Origin: Streptomyces roseoverticillatus | Lineage (GTDB): Bacteria; Actinomycetota; Actinomycetes; Streptomycetales; Streptomycetaceae | Reading direction: 5' to 3' | DNA length: 64,000 nt | Assembly (NCBI RefSeq): GCF_000719265.1 | Contig: NZ_JOFL01000033.1 | Location: 24,172 to 88,171 of the forward strand | In this document: piece by piece, positions 36,448 through 45,070 of the stretch | Position numbering within the stretch: the stretch's first letter is position 1 | Layout of the letters: each line of letters opens with the position of its first letter | The notes under the pieces: generated by a model | Told to the model about the DNA's origin: nothing | Databases searched by the model: none | What the model saw: only the letters and a program-made list of their open reading frames with translations | Translations under genes and position numbers: made by a program

Positions 36448-37338
36448 GTGAGGATCAACACGGCGACCCGCGTCGCCCTCGCCTCCACCCTCGCCGCCGC
36501 AGCGGCGTTCATCGGCACCACCGCCCACGCCGAACCCGCCGCCGGCTCCACCGGCTCCGCCGCCCGGCTCGCCGCCGCCGGTGCCGCCGTGCAGTCCGCG
36601 GACGTCGCAGGCACCGCCTGGGCCGTTGACCAGGACAGCGGCGCCCTCGTGGTCACCGCCGACTCCACCGTCCCCGACGCCGCCCTCGCCAGAATCAGGC
36701 AGCAGGCCGGCCCCGGCGCCGACGCGATACGCATCGAGCGGACCGCCGGCGTCCTCCGCCCCTACCTCGGCGGCGGCGACGCGATCTACGCTCCGAACTG
36801 GCGCTGCTCGCTCGGCTTCAACGTGCGCAAAGGCAACACCGCCTACTTCCTCACCGCGGGCCACTGCACTGAGGGCAAGCCGCCGTACTACACCAACTCC
36901 GGGCACACCACCAGCATCGGCCCCACCACCGGAACCAGCTTCCCGGGCAACGACTACGGCATCGTGCAGTACACCAACGGCTCCCTCCCGCACCCCAGCG
37001 AGGTCAACCTCTACAACGGCCGCACCCAGCGGATCACCGCCGCGGGCAACGCGAGCGTCGGCCAGGCCGTCCAGCGCAGCGGCTCCACGACCGGCGTGCA
37101 CGGCGGCAAGGTCACCGGCCTCAACGCCACCGTCAACTACGGCAACGGCAAGGTCGTCCGCGGCCTGATCAAGACCAATGTGTGCGCCGAGCCCGGAGAC
37201 AGCGGCGGCGCCCTGTTCGCCGGGTCCACCGCGCTCGGCCTCACCTCCGGCGGCAGCGGGAACTGCAGCTCCGGCGGGACGACGTTCTTCCAGCCCGTCG
37301 GACCGGCGCTGAAGGCCTACGGCGTGACCATCGGCTGA
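36448..37338 (+). CDS. Streptogrisin B/D-like secreted serine protease (S1E)
   Basis: 296-residue prepro-enzyme; GTG with GGGAGGA upstream. Signal peptide about residues 1-28 (cleavage near AHA), propeptide to about 106, mature enzyme from about residue 107 ([10 protein letters not shown], compare ISGGDAIYSS of SGPB). Catalytic His139 (LTAGHC), Asp169 (GNDYGIV), Ser252 (EPGDSGGAL); Cys pairs 120/140 and 246/273. Streptogrisins are processed by their own activity and digest external protein. A second paralogue and an SSI-type inhibitor lie within 4 kb. Confidence 0.94.
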   Translation: MRINTATRVALASTLAAAAAFIGTTAHAEPAAGSTGSAARLAAAGAAVQSADVAGTAWAVDQDSGALVVTADSTVPDAALARIRQQAGPGADAIRIERTAGVLRPYLGGGDAIYAPNWRCSLGFNVRKGNTAYFLTAGHCTEGKPPYYTNSGHTTSIGPTTGTSFPGNDYGIVQYTNGSLPHPSEVNLYNGRTQRITAAGNASVGQAVQRSGSTTGVHGGKVTGLNATVNYGNGKVVRGLIKTNVCAEPGDSGGALFAGSTALGLTSGGSGNCSSGGTTFFQPVGPALKAYGVTIG

Positions 37339-37372
37339 CGGCGCCCGGCCGCCCCCTGCCGGCAGCGCGCAC

Positions 37373-37405
37373 GAGCCCCCGGTCCGTACGCCGGGCCGGG
37401 GGCTC
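37373..37405 (+). terminator. Terminator after the first streptogrisin gene
   Basis: GAGCCCCCGG (37373-37382) pairs perfectly with CCGGGGGCTC (37396-37405), 13-base loop that can pair further (ccgtacgccgg). Confidence 0.75.
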
Positions 37406-37470
37406 GACCATGTGCCCGATACGGGCATACCGTGGACATAACACCTGAGATGTACGGCAGGGGGCCTCCC

Positions 37471-38346
37471 ATGGTCGAGGATCTGGTGGTGGCAGTCGTG
37501 GGCGTCGCGTCCGCCGGGGCGGTCTACGCCATGGCGGCGGCCCGCGTGGTCAAGCAGTACGAGCGCGGCGTGGTGCTGCGGCTCGGGCGGCTCCTGCCCG
37601 GGGTCCGCCCGCCGGGATTCACCATGATCATCCCGGGCGTCGACCGGCTGCGTAAGGTGAACATGCAGATCGTGACGATGCCCGTGCCCGCCCAGGAGGG
37701 CATCACCCGCGACAACGTCACCGTCCGCGTGGACGCGGTCGTCTACTTCAAGGTCGTGGACCCGGCCGAGGCCGTGATCGCCGTGGAGGACTACCGCTTC
37801 GCGGTCTCGCAGATGTCCCAGACGTCGCTGCGTTCGATCATCGGCAAGAGCGACCTCGACGACCTGCTCTCCAACCGGGAGAAGCTGAACCAGGGCCTGG
37901 AGCTCATGCTCGACAGCCCCGCCATCGGCTGGGGCGTGCAGATCGACCGGGTGGAGATCAAGGACGTCTCGCTGCCGGAGACGATGAAGCGGTCCATGTC
38001 CCGGCAGGCGGAGGCGGAGCGCGAGCGGCGGGCCCGTGTGATCAACGCGGACGCGGAGCTGCTGGCGTCGAAGAAGCTCGCCGAGGCGGCGGCCACGATG
38101 GCCGACCAGCCGTCGGCGCTGCAGCTGCGGCTGCTGCAGACGGTGGTGGCGGTGGCGGCGGAGAAGAACTCCACGCTGGTCCTGCCGTTCCCGGTGGAGC
38201 TCCTGCGCTTCCTGGAGCGCTCGGCGCAGCAGGGGCTGGTGCCGCCGGATCCGCCGCGGGCGGAGAAGGCGGCGGTGGAGAAGCCGGCGGTGGAGAAGCC
38301 GGTGCCTCCTCCTCCGGAGGAGCTCCCTCCGGCCACGGAGACGTGA
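37471..38346 (+). CDS. SPFH/stomatin-like membrane protein (slipin)
   Basis: 291 residues from the ATG at 37471; an ATG at 37450 is also possible. One N-terminal membrane helix (VVAVVGVASAGAVYAMAA), then the SPFH/band-7 domain: QYERGVVLRLGRLLPGVRPPGF, IVTMPVPAQEGITRDNVTVRVDAVVYFKV, SLRSIIGKSDLDDLLSNREKLNQ, and WGVQIDRVEIKDVSLPETMKRSM. Stomatins oligomerise on membranes as scaffolds for proteases or channels. The C-terminus has an AVEKP repeat and a proline/glutamate tail. No NfeD partner is adjacent. Confidence 0.92.
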   Translation: MVEDLVVAVVGVASAGAVYAMAAARVVKQYERGVVLRLGRLLPGVRPPGFTMIIPGVDRLRKVNMQIVTMPVPAQEGITRDNVTVRVDAVVYFKVVDPAEAVIAVEDYRFAVSQMSQTSLRSIIGKSDLDDLLSNREKLNQGLELMLDSPAIGWGVQIDRVEIKDVSLPETMKRSMSRQAEAERERRARVINADAELLASKKLAEAAATMADQPSALQLRLLQTVVAVAAEKNSTLVLPFPVELLRFLERSAQQGLVPPDPPRAEKAAVEKPAVEKPVPPPPEELPPATET

Positions 38347-38976
38347 TCGCCGTCGACGGGGACGGCGGGGCGGGGCGCCCCTGGCCGAGCGCCGGCCGCC
38401 CGGCGTCCGGGCTCTTGAATCCGCCGCGGCGCGCAACCCCGACGGCGTAGTGCGGCGGTGCGGCGGAGGGAGAATGCCGGGCTCCCCGGCTGGGTAAGCG
38501 GCTCGGCCGAACCCTTGATTGAATCCGCCGCCGCGGCGCGCAACCCCGACGGCGTGGTCCGGCGGTGTCAGGCAGACCGGCACCGCCGGACCACGCCGTG
38601 GGGCGTCCCGCCGTTGCGGCGGAGATAGAGGGCCGGGCTCCTCGCCCGGGTGAACGGCACGCCGCCCCGGCCGGGCAGGCGGGCCCGGACGGGAGTGAGG
38701 GGGCGGCAGTTGCCGCCCCTCGGCGTAGCTCCAACGGCGTAGCCCCCGGGCGCGAACTCCGGGGCGCCCGCGCCCGCCACGTGCCCGGAGCGCGCGCAGC
38801 GAAACACGCGCCAAGGGAATTCCGCCTTGTGCGCGCCCTCCCCGGGTCCGGGATACTCGACAAGCCAACTTGGCATGGACGCGCCCTCTGTAAAGCCGTC
38901 GGCGAGCCCGTGCCGTTGTCCTCCGGGCCCGGCGAATCACCTCTCCGTGGCCCAACCCCCCACCGGAGGTGCCGAG
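38347..38976. repeat. Intergenic region with inverted-repeat element (locus E)
   Basis: 630 bases without a gene. Right-type arms at about 38417-38460 and 38521-38569, both beginning GAATCCGCCGC and containing GCGCAACCCCGACGGCGT; the oppositely oriented unit GGCACCGCCGGACCACGCCG starts near 38578 and ends in CCGTTGCGGCGGA near 38613. The inverted copies pair over about 45 bases. The promoter of the second protease lies downstream. Confidence 0.75.
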
Positions 38977-40065
38977 TTGAAGCGTAGATGGATTCCCGTG
39001 CGCGTCGCCCTCGCCGCCGCGTCCGCCGTCGTCCTCGCGGCGGTGACCCTCAGTCCACAGCAGGCCGACGCCTCGCCCGGGTCGCCCGCCGCTCCCGCCC
39101 GCGCACCGTCCGCCGCCTCGGACGCCTCCCTCGCCAGGACGCTCGCCGCCGCTCTGGGGGGCGCCGCCGCCGGTTCGTACTACGACTCCACCCTCGGCAG
39201 GCTCGTCGTCGACGTCACCGACGGCCGGGCCGCCGGCCTGGTCCGCGCGGCGGGTGCCGCGCCCCGCGTCGTGGAGCACTCGAAGGCCGAGCTGGACTCC
39301 GCGCACGCGACGCTGGACTCCCGCATCACCACCCCCGGCACCGCCTGGGCGGCCGATCCGCGGCTCAACAAGGTGGTCCTGACCGCCGACCCCACGGTCA
39401 CGGCGGCGGACCTCGCGCGGATCAAGGACACGGCCCGGTCGCTCGGCAGCGCGGTGGTGGTCAAGAGGTCCCCCACGAAGCTCACCCGGTTCATCGCCGG
39501 GGGCGACGGCATCTGGGGCTCGCAGTACCGCTGCTCGCTCGGCTTCAACGTGAAGCGGGCCGGCAAGCCCGACGCCTTCGTGACGGCCGGGCACTGCGGC
39601 AAGGTCGAGCCCGAATGGCGTGCGTCGAACGGCGGCGCCGTGATCGCGAAGACCGAGGCCTGGAAGTTCCCCGGCCGGGACTACGCCATCGCCGCGTACC
39701 CCGCCACCGGCGCCGTCGACCACCCGAGCGCCGTGAACCCGGGCCTGCAGGCCATCACCGGCGCCGGTGCCGCGACCGTCGGCCAGGCCATCAGCCGCAG
39801 CGGCTCCTCGACGGGGCTGAAGACCGGCAAGGTCACCGCCCTCAACGCCACGGTCAATTACAAGGAGGGCCAGGTCACCGGGCTCATCGAGACCAGTGCC
39901 TGCGCGGAGGGCGGTGACAGCGGCGGTCCCCTCTTCGCCGGGACCACGGCGCTGGGCGTGCTGTCCGGCGGCAGCGGGAGCTGCACGATGCCGTTCCCGG
40001 CGCCGACGACGTACTTCCAGCCGGTCCAGGAGATCCTCGACGCGTTCGGCGCGACCATTCCCTGA
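38977..40065 (+). CDS. Second streptogrisin-like secreted serine protease (alpha-lytic family)
   Basis: 362 residues from a TTG with GGAGG 7 bases upstream. Signal peptide ~1-32 (ending QADA), alpha-lytic-type propeptide ~40-172 (SDASLARTLAAALGGAAAGSYYD ... LGRLVVDVTDG ... GTAWAADPRLNKVVLTADPTV), mature enzyme from about residue 173 ([20 protein letters not shown]). Catalytic His206 (TAGHC), Asp235 (GRDYAIA) and Ser315 (GGDSGGP). It resembles streptogrisin A/C-type enzymes. It is convergent with the SSI-type inhibitor gene, with a strong terminator between. Confidence 0.94.
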   Translation: MKRRWIPVRVALAAASAVVLAAVTLSPQQADASPGSPAAPARAPSAASDASLARTLAAALGGAAAGSYYDSTLGRLVVDVTDGRAAGLVRAAGAAPRVVEHSKAELDSAHATLDSRITTPGTAWAADPRLNKVVLTADPTVTAADLARIKDTARSLGSAVVVKRSPTKLTRFIAGGDGIWGSQYRCSLGFNVKRAGKPDAFVTAGHCGKVEPEWRASNGGAVIAKTEAWKFPGRDYAIAAYPATGAVDHPSAVNPGLQAITGAGAATVGQAISRSGSSTGLKTGKVTALNATVNYKEGQVTGLIETSACAEGGDSGGPLFAGTTALGVLSGGSGSCTMPFPAPTTYFQPVQEILDAFGATIP

Positions 40066-40127
40066 GGCATTCCCCGAGCCGTCCCCTGAGGTCACGGACG
40101 GCAGGTCGCGGACCGGCCGCAGGACTC

Positions 40128-40162
40128 GGCCCCCGGACACACCTCCACGGTGTCCGGGGGCC
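40128..40162 (+). terminator. Terminator after the second streptogrisin gene
   Basis: GGCCCCCGGACAC (40128-40140) pairs perfectly with GTGTCCGGGGGCC (40150-40162), 9-base loop, followed by gttccctt. Confidence 0.88.
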
Positions 40163-40229
40163 GTTCCCTTGTTCGGCCGGTCTCTGCGTTCAGCCCTGTT
40201 CAGCTGCGCTCGGCCGGCCCGCGGGGGGT

Positions 40230-40691
40230 TCAGAACTCGAAGAGCGTGCCCTTGCCCGCCTTCGCCTCGCACGGGTTCCCGAAGGTGCGCTCGAAGCGGA
40301 TCCGCTTGCCTTCCCAGACGCCGTCGGCGGTGACGACGATCGGGTTCCACTCCTTGGTGCAGGCCGTGCCGGACTTGATGGTGGTGAGCTTCTCGAAGTC
40401 ACCGCCGGCCGCCCGCACCGCGGCGCAGGCACTCTTCGCGTCCGGGTGTGTGCCGGTCGCCTTGGGGAAGCAGGTCAGCGTCACCGCGCGGTCGACCGAG
40501 GCCTCGGCGGAGTTCGCACCGTGACCGGTGGTCAGAACCAGTGCGGAGGAGGCGTACAGACTCTGCGTCTGTATCGCAGGTGCGGGTGCAGGTGCAGGTG
40601 CGGCGCTCGCGGTCGTCGTTCCGGCGGCCAGGAGGCCGCCGCCCAGTGCGAGCGCGGCGCCCATCGCGATGCCCCCAGTGATGTACCGCAT
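40230..40691 (-). CDS. Subtilisin inhibitor-like protein (SSI/SIL family), P1 Lys
   Basis: 153 residues from the ATG at 40691 ([11 protein letters not shown]) with AAGGGAG upstream; a GTG at 40700 lacks spacing. Signal peptide to about residue 31 (TASA), then an Ala/Pro linker. SSI fold: [20 protein letters not shown], then the reactive loop. Aligned with SSI (C-P-Met-Val-Y), this has C-T-Lys-Glu-W, so P1 is Lys and P1' Glu, the type that inhibits trypsin-like enzymes. [18 protein letters not shown] completes the core. Secreted dimer in known cases. Its neighbours are the proteases. Confidence 0.94.
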   Translation of the reverse strand: MRYITGGIAMGAALALGGGLLAAGTTTASAAPAPAPAPAIQTQSLYASSALVLTTGHGANSAEASVDRAVTLTCFPKATGTHPDAKSACAAVRAAGGDFEKLTTIKSGTACTKEWNPIVVTADGVWEGKRIRFERTFGNPCEAKAGKGTLFEF

Positions 40692-41104
40692 TCCGAACAC
40701 TCCCTTGCTCGTGGCTGCAGATAACGGACGGAAGTCTTACCCAAGTTGAGCGTGAACGCACATGGATCGAACACTTTCAGTCGCTGGTTGAAAACCCTCC
40801 GTAGTGGCCGGATTTTGTGTGATGCAGGTCTCGTACGAGCCTCGATGGAAGGGGTCGGACTCCGCCCCGTGTCCGGTTCGGGGTGATTGCGGGGATTTAA
40901 TGTTACGGGGATGTTGACCAGCAAAGATTCCTTGTAATCAATGTTGAATTATCCAACTCGCCTTTAAAAAGATGGATTGCGGATGCCTATTTCGTTGGAT
41001 CTAATGATCCGCACGCCGGATCGGGCGATCCCCGCACACCGGCCGAAAAGAGGCCCGCCACGTGACCGAGCGGCGGCCGGAGCGATACAGGAGCGCGGCA
41101 GCAA
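40692..41104. other. AT-rich divergent promoter region
   Basis: 413 bases between the inhibitor and the ABC operon. The segment 40895-40975 is only around 40 percent G+C, striking in this genome, with TTGACC (40914), TTGAAT (40944) and a run tttaaaaag. It probably holds promoters of the ABC operon; I cannot fix a -10/-35 pair. Confidence 0.5.
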
Positions 41105-42112
41105 ATGGCCGAAGAGCACTCAGGGAGACCCTCGCGGGACACCCTCGAAGCGCCCTCCCGAGGGCCCTCCGCCACCACCTCCCACGGACCCCTGGCCGCC
41201 GCCTGCCGCGCGTTCCGCCGCGACCGCACGGGCATGGCCGCGCTCGCCGTCGTCGTCCTCTGTGCGCTGCTCGCGGCCGCCGCGCCCCTGGTCACGGCCC
41301 TCTACGGAAAGGACCCCACGTCCCACTACGGGCAGAACACGCCCGGTCTGCTGAGCGCCGAGGGCCTTCCGGTCCTGCCCGACGGCGGCATCTCCGCCGA
41401 CCACTGGTTCGGCATCGAACCCGGCCTCGGCCGCGACGTGCTCGCCCAGCTCCTGTACGGCATGCGGACCTCGCTGCTGGTGGCCCTCGCCTCCGTCGCC
41501 GTGATCGCCGTGGCCGGCGTCGTCCTCGGCGTGACCGTCGGCTATCTCGGTGGTCTCGCCGACCGGGCCTTCACTTTCGTATGCAATCTACTGCTCGGTT
41601 TTCCGACACTTCTGCTTCTCCTCGCGCTCAGCCCGGTGATCCGGACCCGCTTCGTGGATCCCGGCGAGAACGAGCCCGCCTGGATGCAGTTCACCTCGCT
41701 CATCCTGGTGTTCTCGGCCTTCGGCTGGGTGCCGCTCGCGATGGTCCTGCGCACGTCCGTACGGGCCCTGCGCGAGCGGGAGTTCGTCGAGGCGGCGCGG
41801 GCCGTCGGGGCGAGCCGCCGGCACATCGTGCTGCGCGAGCTGCTGCCCAACGTGTGGGCGCCCGTACTCGTGCACGTCACGCTCGCCGTCCCCGGCATCG
41901 TCACCGCCGAGGCCGCCCTGTCCTTCCTCGGCGTCGGCATCAACGAGCCGATCCCCGACTGGGGCCGCATGATCTCCCGCGGCTCCGAGGTCTTCTACGA
42001 CGACCCGACCTACATGGTCTTCCCGGGCGTGGCGATCCTCGTCTTCGTCCTCGCGTTCAACCTCCTCGGGGACGCGGTCCGGGACGCGCTCGATCCGCGG
42101 ATCGCGCGTTAG
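41105..42112 (+). CDS. Peptide/nickel-type ABC transporter permease (DppC-like)
   Basis: 335 residues; ATG with AGGAG upstream. A ~35-residue hydrophilic N-terminus, an OppC N-terminal helix (GMAALAVVVLCALLAAAAPLV), and the BPD transport domain with the EAA loop REREFVEAARAVGASRRHIVLRELLPN. Six helices in all. The pore partner of the DppB-like protein downstream. Operon order is permease C, binding protein, permease B, fused ATPase, which differs from the common SBP-first order. Confidence 0.92.
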   Translation: MAEEHSGRPSRDTLEAPSRGPSATTSHGPLAAACRAFRRDRTGMAALAVVVLCALLAAAAPLVTALYGKDPTSHYGQNTPGLLSAEGLPVLPDGGISADHWFGIEPGLGRDVLAQLLYGMRTSLLVALASVAVIAVAGVVLGVTVGYLGGLADRAFTFVCNLLLGFPTLLLLLALSPVIRTRFVDPGENEPAWMQFTSLILVFSAFGWVPLAMVLRTSVRALREREFVEAARAVGASRRHIVLRELLPNVWAPVLVHVTLAVPGIVTAEAALSFLGVGINEPIPDWGRMISRGSEVFYDDPTYMVFPGVAILVFVLAFNLLGDAVRDALDPRIAR

Positions 42113-42270
42113 CGCTCCGTGCGCGCCGAGTCCGACCGCGGGTCGTCCGTGGCTGGTCGCGCCCGCGCGGCGGAGCCGCAAATCGACACAGCCCGCGCCC
42201 CTTACGGGGCGCCCCTCTCCGTCCGCCAACCGTCCTCTGATTCCGCACTTTCCGATCAACGGAGTTCGTC

Positions 42271-44052
42271 ATGCCCCGCTTTCGCACGCGCACCGCAGCC
42301 CTGCCGGCCCTCGCCACCGCCGCCGCCCTGCTGATGTGCTCCTGCTCGGCCGGTGCCGGCACGGGCGGCGGGAACCAGGGGAAGGACGAGGCCGCCGCCA
42401 AGAGCGGTCAGCGGCTGACCGCGACCCTCGGCACCGCCAAGGACAGCCGGGGCCCGGCCCCCGCCGTCGAGGGTGCCCGGACCGGCGGCACGATCCGTAT
42501 CGCCAACGCGGGCGACTACGGCCACCTCGACCCGCAGAAGATCTACGCGGGCGAGTCGTACAGCACGTCCCTGCTGTGGGGCCGCCAGCTGACCCAGTAT
42601 CAGGTCGTTGACGGCAAGCCCAGGCTCGTCGGCGACCTCGCCACCGACACCGGGCGGTCCTCCGACGGCGGCCGCACCTGGACGTACGAGCTCAAGGACG
42701 GCATCGCCTGGGAGGACGGCGAGCCCATCACCTCCGAGCACGTCAAGTACGGCATCGAGCGCACCTTCGCCCCCGGCTTCGAACTCGGCCCCACCTACTG
42801 GCCCGAGTGGCTCACCGGCTCCGAGGACCGCACCGCCGCCGTCGAGCAGTACGCCGGCCCCGAGCACGGCGACCTCGGCGCCATCGAGACGCCCGACGCT
42901 AAGACGATCGTCTTCCACTTCCCGCAGCCGCAGTCCGACGTGCCCTACATGGCCGCCCAGTCCTCCTCGTCCCCCGTCCGCAAGGACAAGGACACCGGCA
43001 CCGGCTACGACACCCGGCCCTTCGCCACCGGCCCGTACCGGATCGCCGAGCACAAGCAGAACCGGAGCCTGACCCTGGAGCGCAACCCGCACTGGAAGCC
43101 GGAGACCGACCCCGTCCGCCACCAGTACGCCGACCGCTTCGAGTTCACCTTCGGCAAGAAGATCCTCAACACCGCGCAGGAGGTCCTCAACGGGCGCGGC
43201 GACGGCCCCGACACGCTCTCCACCAAGAGCGAGGTCCCCCCGGAGCTGTACGCCGAGGCCCGGCGCGACCCGAAGAAGAAGGAACTCCTCGTCCCGGGCA
43301 GCCAGGGCGCGTACACCAGCGACCTCTACATCAAGAACAGCCGCGTCACCGACCCCGAGGTCCGCAAGGCCATCCACTACCTCTTCCCGCGCGAGCAGGC
43401 CCGCCAGGTCCTCGGCGGCCCGCGCCTCGGCGACTTCGCCACCACGCTCTCCTCGCCCGCCGTCGTCGGCTGGAAGAAGTACGACCTCTACCCCGTCGCG
43501 CCCGCCGGGGACGTCGAGAAGGCCAAGGAGCACCTGGCGAAGGCCAGGACCAAGGTCGACACGCTCACGTACGCGTACGAGAGCGACGCCCCCGAGAAGG
43601 ACCGGCTCGCCCAGGTCCTCGTCGACGCCTTCGCCAAGGCCGGCATCAAGCTCGTCACCAAGCCCCTGGAGAAGGCCGCGTTCACCAACGAGGTCTTCCG
43701 CGGACCGGCCCCCTACGACCTGTGGCTGTCCACCAACTCCGTCGACTGGCCCACCCCGTCCACGCTCCTGCCCGACAGCTACCACAGCAAGCTCGACGCC
43801 CTCGCCAACCCCGTCCGCTACGCCAACCCCGCGGTGGACAAGGAGCTGGAGCGCATCGCCGGCATCGGCGACGCGCAGCAGAAGGCCGACGCGCTCATCG
43901 CCCTGGAGGAGACCGTCATGAAGGACGTCCCGGTCGTGCCGTTCCTCTACACCAGTGTCACCCAGTTCCGGGGGACGAACGTCGGCGGCGCCGCGATCCA
44001 CCCGATCTACGGTTCCATCGCGGCGGCCGACCTGTACCTGAAGAAGTCCTGA
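42271..44052 (+). CDS. Solute-binding lipoprotein of the oligopeptide ABC transporter (SBP family 5)
   Basis: 593 residues; ATG with GGAG upstream. Signal peptide with lipobox LMCS-Cys (about residue 24), followed by a Gly/Lys linker. SBP_bac_5 features: GGTIRIANAGDYGHLDPQKIY, WTYELKDGIAWEDGEPITSEHVKYGIER, FATGPYRIAEHKQNRSLTLERNPHW and a C-terminal DVPVVPFLYTS. Anchored outside the membrane, it delivers peptides or other ligands to the permease. The ligand is not identifiable. Confidence 0.93.
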   Translation: MPRFRTRTAALPALATAAALLMCSCSAGAGTGGGNQGKDEAAAKSGQRLTATLGTAKDSRGPAPAVEGARTGGTIRIANAGDYGHLDPQKIYAGESYSTSLLWGRQLTQYQVVDGKPRLVGDLATDTGRSSDGGRTWTYELKDGIAWEDGEPITSEHVKYGIERTFAPGFELGPTYWPEWLTGSEDRTAAVEQYAGPEHGDLGAIETPDAKTIVFHFPQPQSDVPYMAAQSSSSPVRKDKDTGTGYDTRPFATGPYRIAEHKQNRSLTLERNPHWKPETDPVRHQYADRFEFTFGKKILNTAQEVLNGRGDGPDTLSTKSEVPPELYAEARRDPKKKELLVPGSQGAYTSDLYIKNSRVTDPEVRKAIHYLFPREQARQVLGGPRLGDFATTLSSPAVVGWKKYDLYPVAPAGDVEKAKEHLAKARTKVDTLTYAYESDAPEKDRLAQVLVDAFAKAGIKLVTKPLEKAAFTNEVFRGPAPYDLWLSTNSVDWPTPSTLLPDSYHSKLDALANPVRYANPAVDKELERIAGIGDAQQKADALIALEETVMKDVPVVPFLYTSVTQFRGTNVGGAAIHPIYGSIAAADLYLKKS

Positions 44053-44077
44053 CCCACCAGGAAAGCCCTGATCCGAC

Positions 44078-45070
44078 ATGACCGGCTACCTCCTGCGGCG
44101 GGCCCTGCAGGCCGCGGCGGTGCTCCTCGCCATCACCGCCGCCGCCTTCGGGCTCTTCTACGCCGCCCCCTCCGACCCCGCGCTCATCGCCTGCGGCCCC
44201 AAGTGCGACACCGCACAGGTCGAGGCCGTCCGCCACAGCATGGGCCTCGACCAGCCGCTCGCCGGCCAGTACCTCGACTACCTGCGCGGCCTCGTCGCCG
44301 GCCGCACCATCAGCGACGTCGACGGCAGTCCCATCGACTGCGCCGCCCCCTGCCTCGGCTACTCCTACACCCTCCACCAGCCGGTCCTCGACGCCATCGG
44401 CGACCGCTTCCCCGTCACGCTGTCGCTGGCGGGCGGGGCGCTCGCGGTGATCGTCGTCCTCGGCACCGGCGCGGGCTTCACCGCCGCACTGCGCCGGGGC
44501 ACGGCCACCGACCGGCTGCTGTCCGGCTTCACCCTCGTCGGCGCGAGCGTGCAGATCTACTTCCTCGGCTACGCCCTGCAGTACCTGCTCGTCTACTCGA
44601 CCGGCCTGATGCCGCTGCCCGGCTACGTCCCCCTCGCCGACGGGCCGGGCGCGTGGGCCGCCGGGCTGCTCCTGCCCTGGCTTGTCCTCGGCTTCGTCAA
44701 CGCCGCCGTCTTCGCCCGCCTCGCGCGCTCCCAGACGCTGGAGACGATGCACGAGGCGTACGTGCGGACGGCCCGCGGCAAGGGGCTCACCGCACTGCGG
44801 GCCCACGCGAAGTACACGGCGCGCGGCGCCGCCGGGCCCCTCGTCCAGCTGCTCGGGCTGGAGGCCGGGGCGCTCTTCGGCGGCGCGTTCATCACCGAGA
44901 CCGTCTTCGGGCTCGGCGGCGTCGGCAAGCTCGCCGTCGACTCCGTCGTCCAGAACGACCTGCCGACGGTCGTCGGCACGGTGCTGCTCGCCGCGTTCTT
45001 CGTCGTGGTGTTCGTGGCCCTCGCCGACCTGGTGGTGGCCTGGCTCGACCCGAGGGTGAGGCTCGCATGA
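44078..45070 (+). CDS. Peptide/nickel-type ABC transporter permease (DppB-like)
   Basis: 330 residues. Starts MTGYLLRRALQAAAVLLAITAAAFGLFYAAP, a typical DppB opening, then a periplasmic loop unusually carrying four Cys (CGPKCD and CAAPC), and the permease domain with EAA motif EAYVRTARGKGLTALRAHAKYTARGA and GGAFITETVFGLGGVGKL. Last codon overlaps the ATPase start (ATGA). Confidence 0.92.
   Translation: MTGYLLRRALQAAAVLLAITAAAFGLFYAAPSDPALIACGPKCDTAQVEAVRHSMGLDQPLAGQYLDYLRGLVAGRTISDVDGSPIDCAAPCLGYSYTLHQPVLDAIGDRFPVTLSLAGGALAVIVVLGTGAGFTAALRRGTATDRLLSGFTLVGASVQIYFLGYALQYLLVYSTGLMPLPGYVPLADGPGAWAAGLLLPWLVLGFVNAAVFARLARSQTLETMHEAYVRTARGKGLTALRAHAKYTARGAAGPLVQLLGLEAGALFGGAFITETVFGLGGVGKLAVDSVVQNDLPTVVGTVLLAAFFVVVFVALADLVVAWLDPRVRLA

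Noticed and set aside
36421..40350. A 1309-codon minus-strand open frame spanning two protease genes and the SPFH gene
   Set aside because: The opposite strand encodes three recognised proteins with catalytic residues in place; the long frame reflects absence of AT-rich stop codons.
40977..41045. Short peptide frames before the ABC operon as a possible attenuator leader
   Set aside because: There is no ribosome site and no conserved motif.
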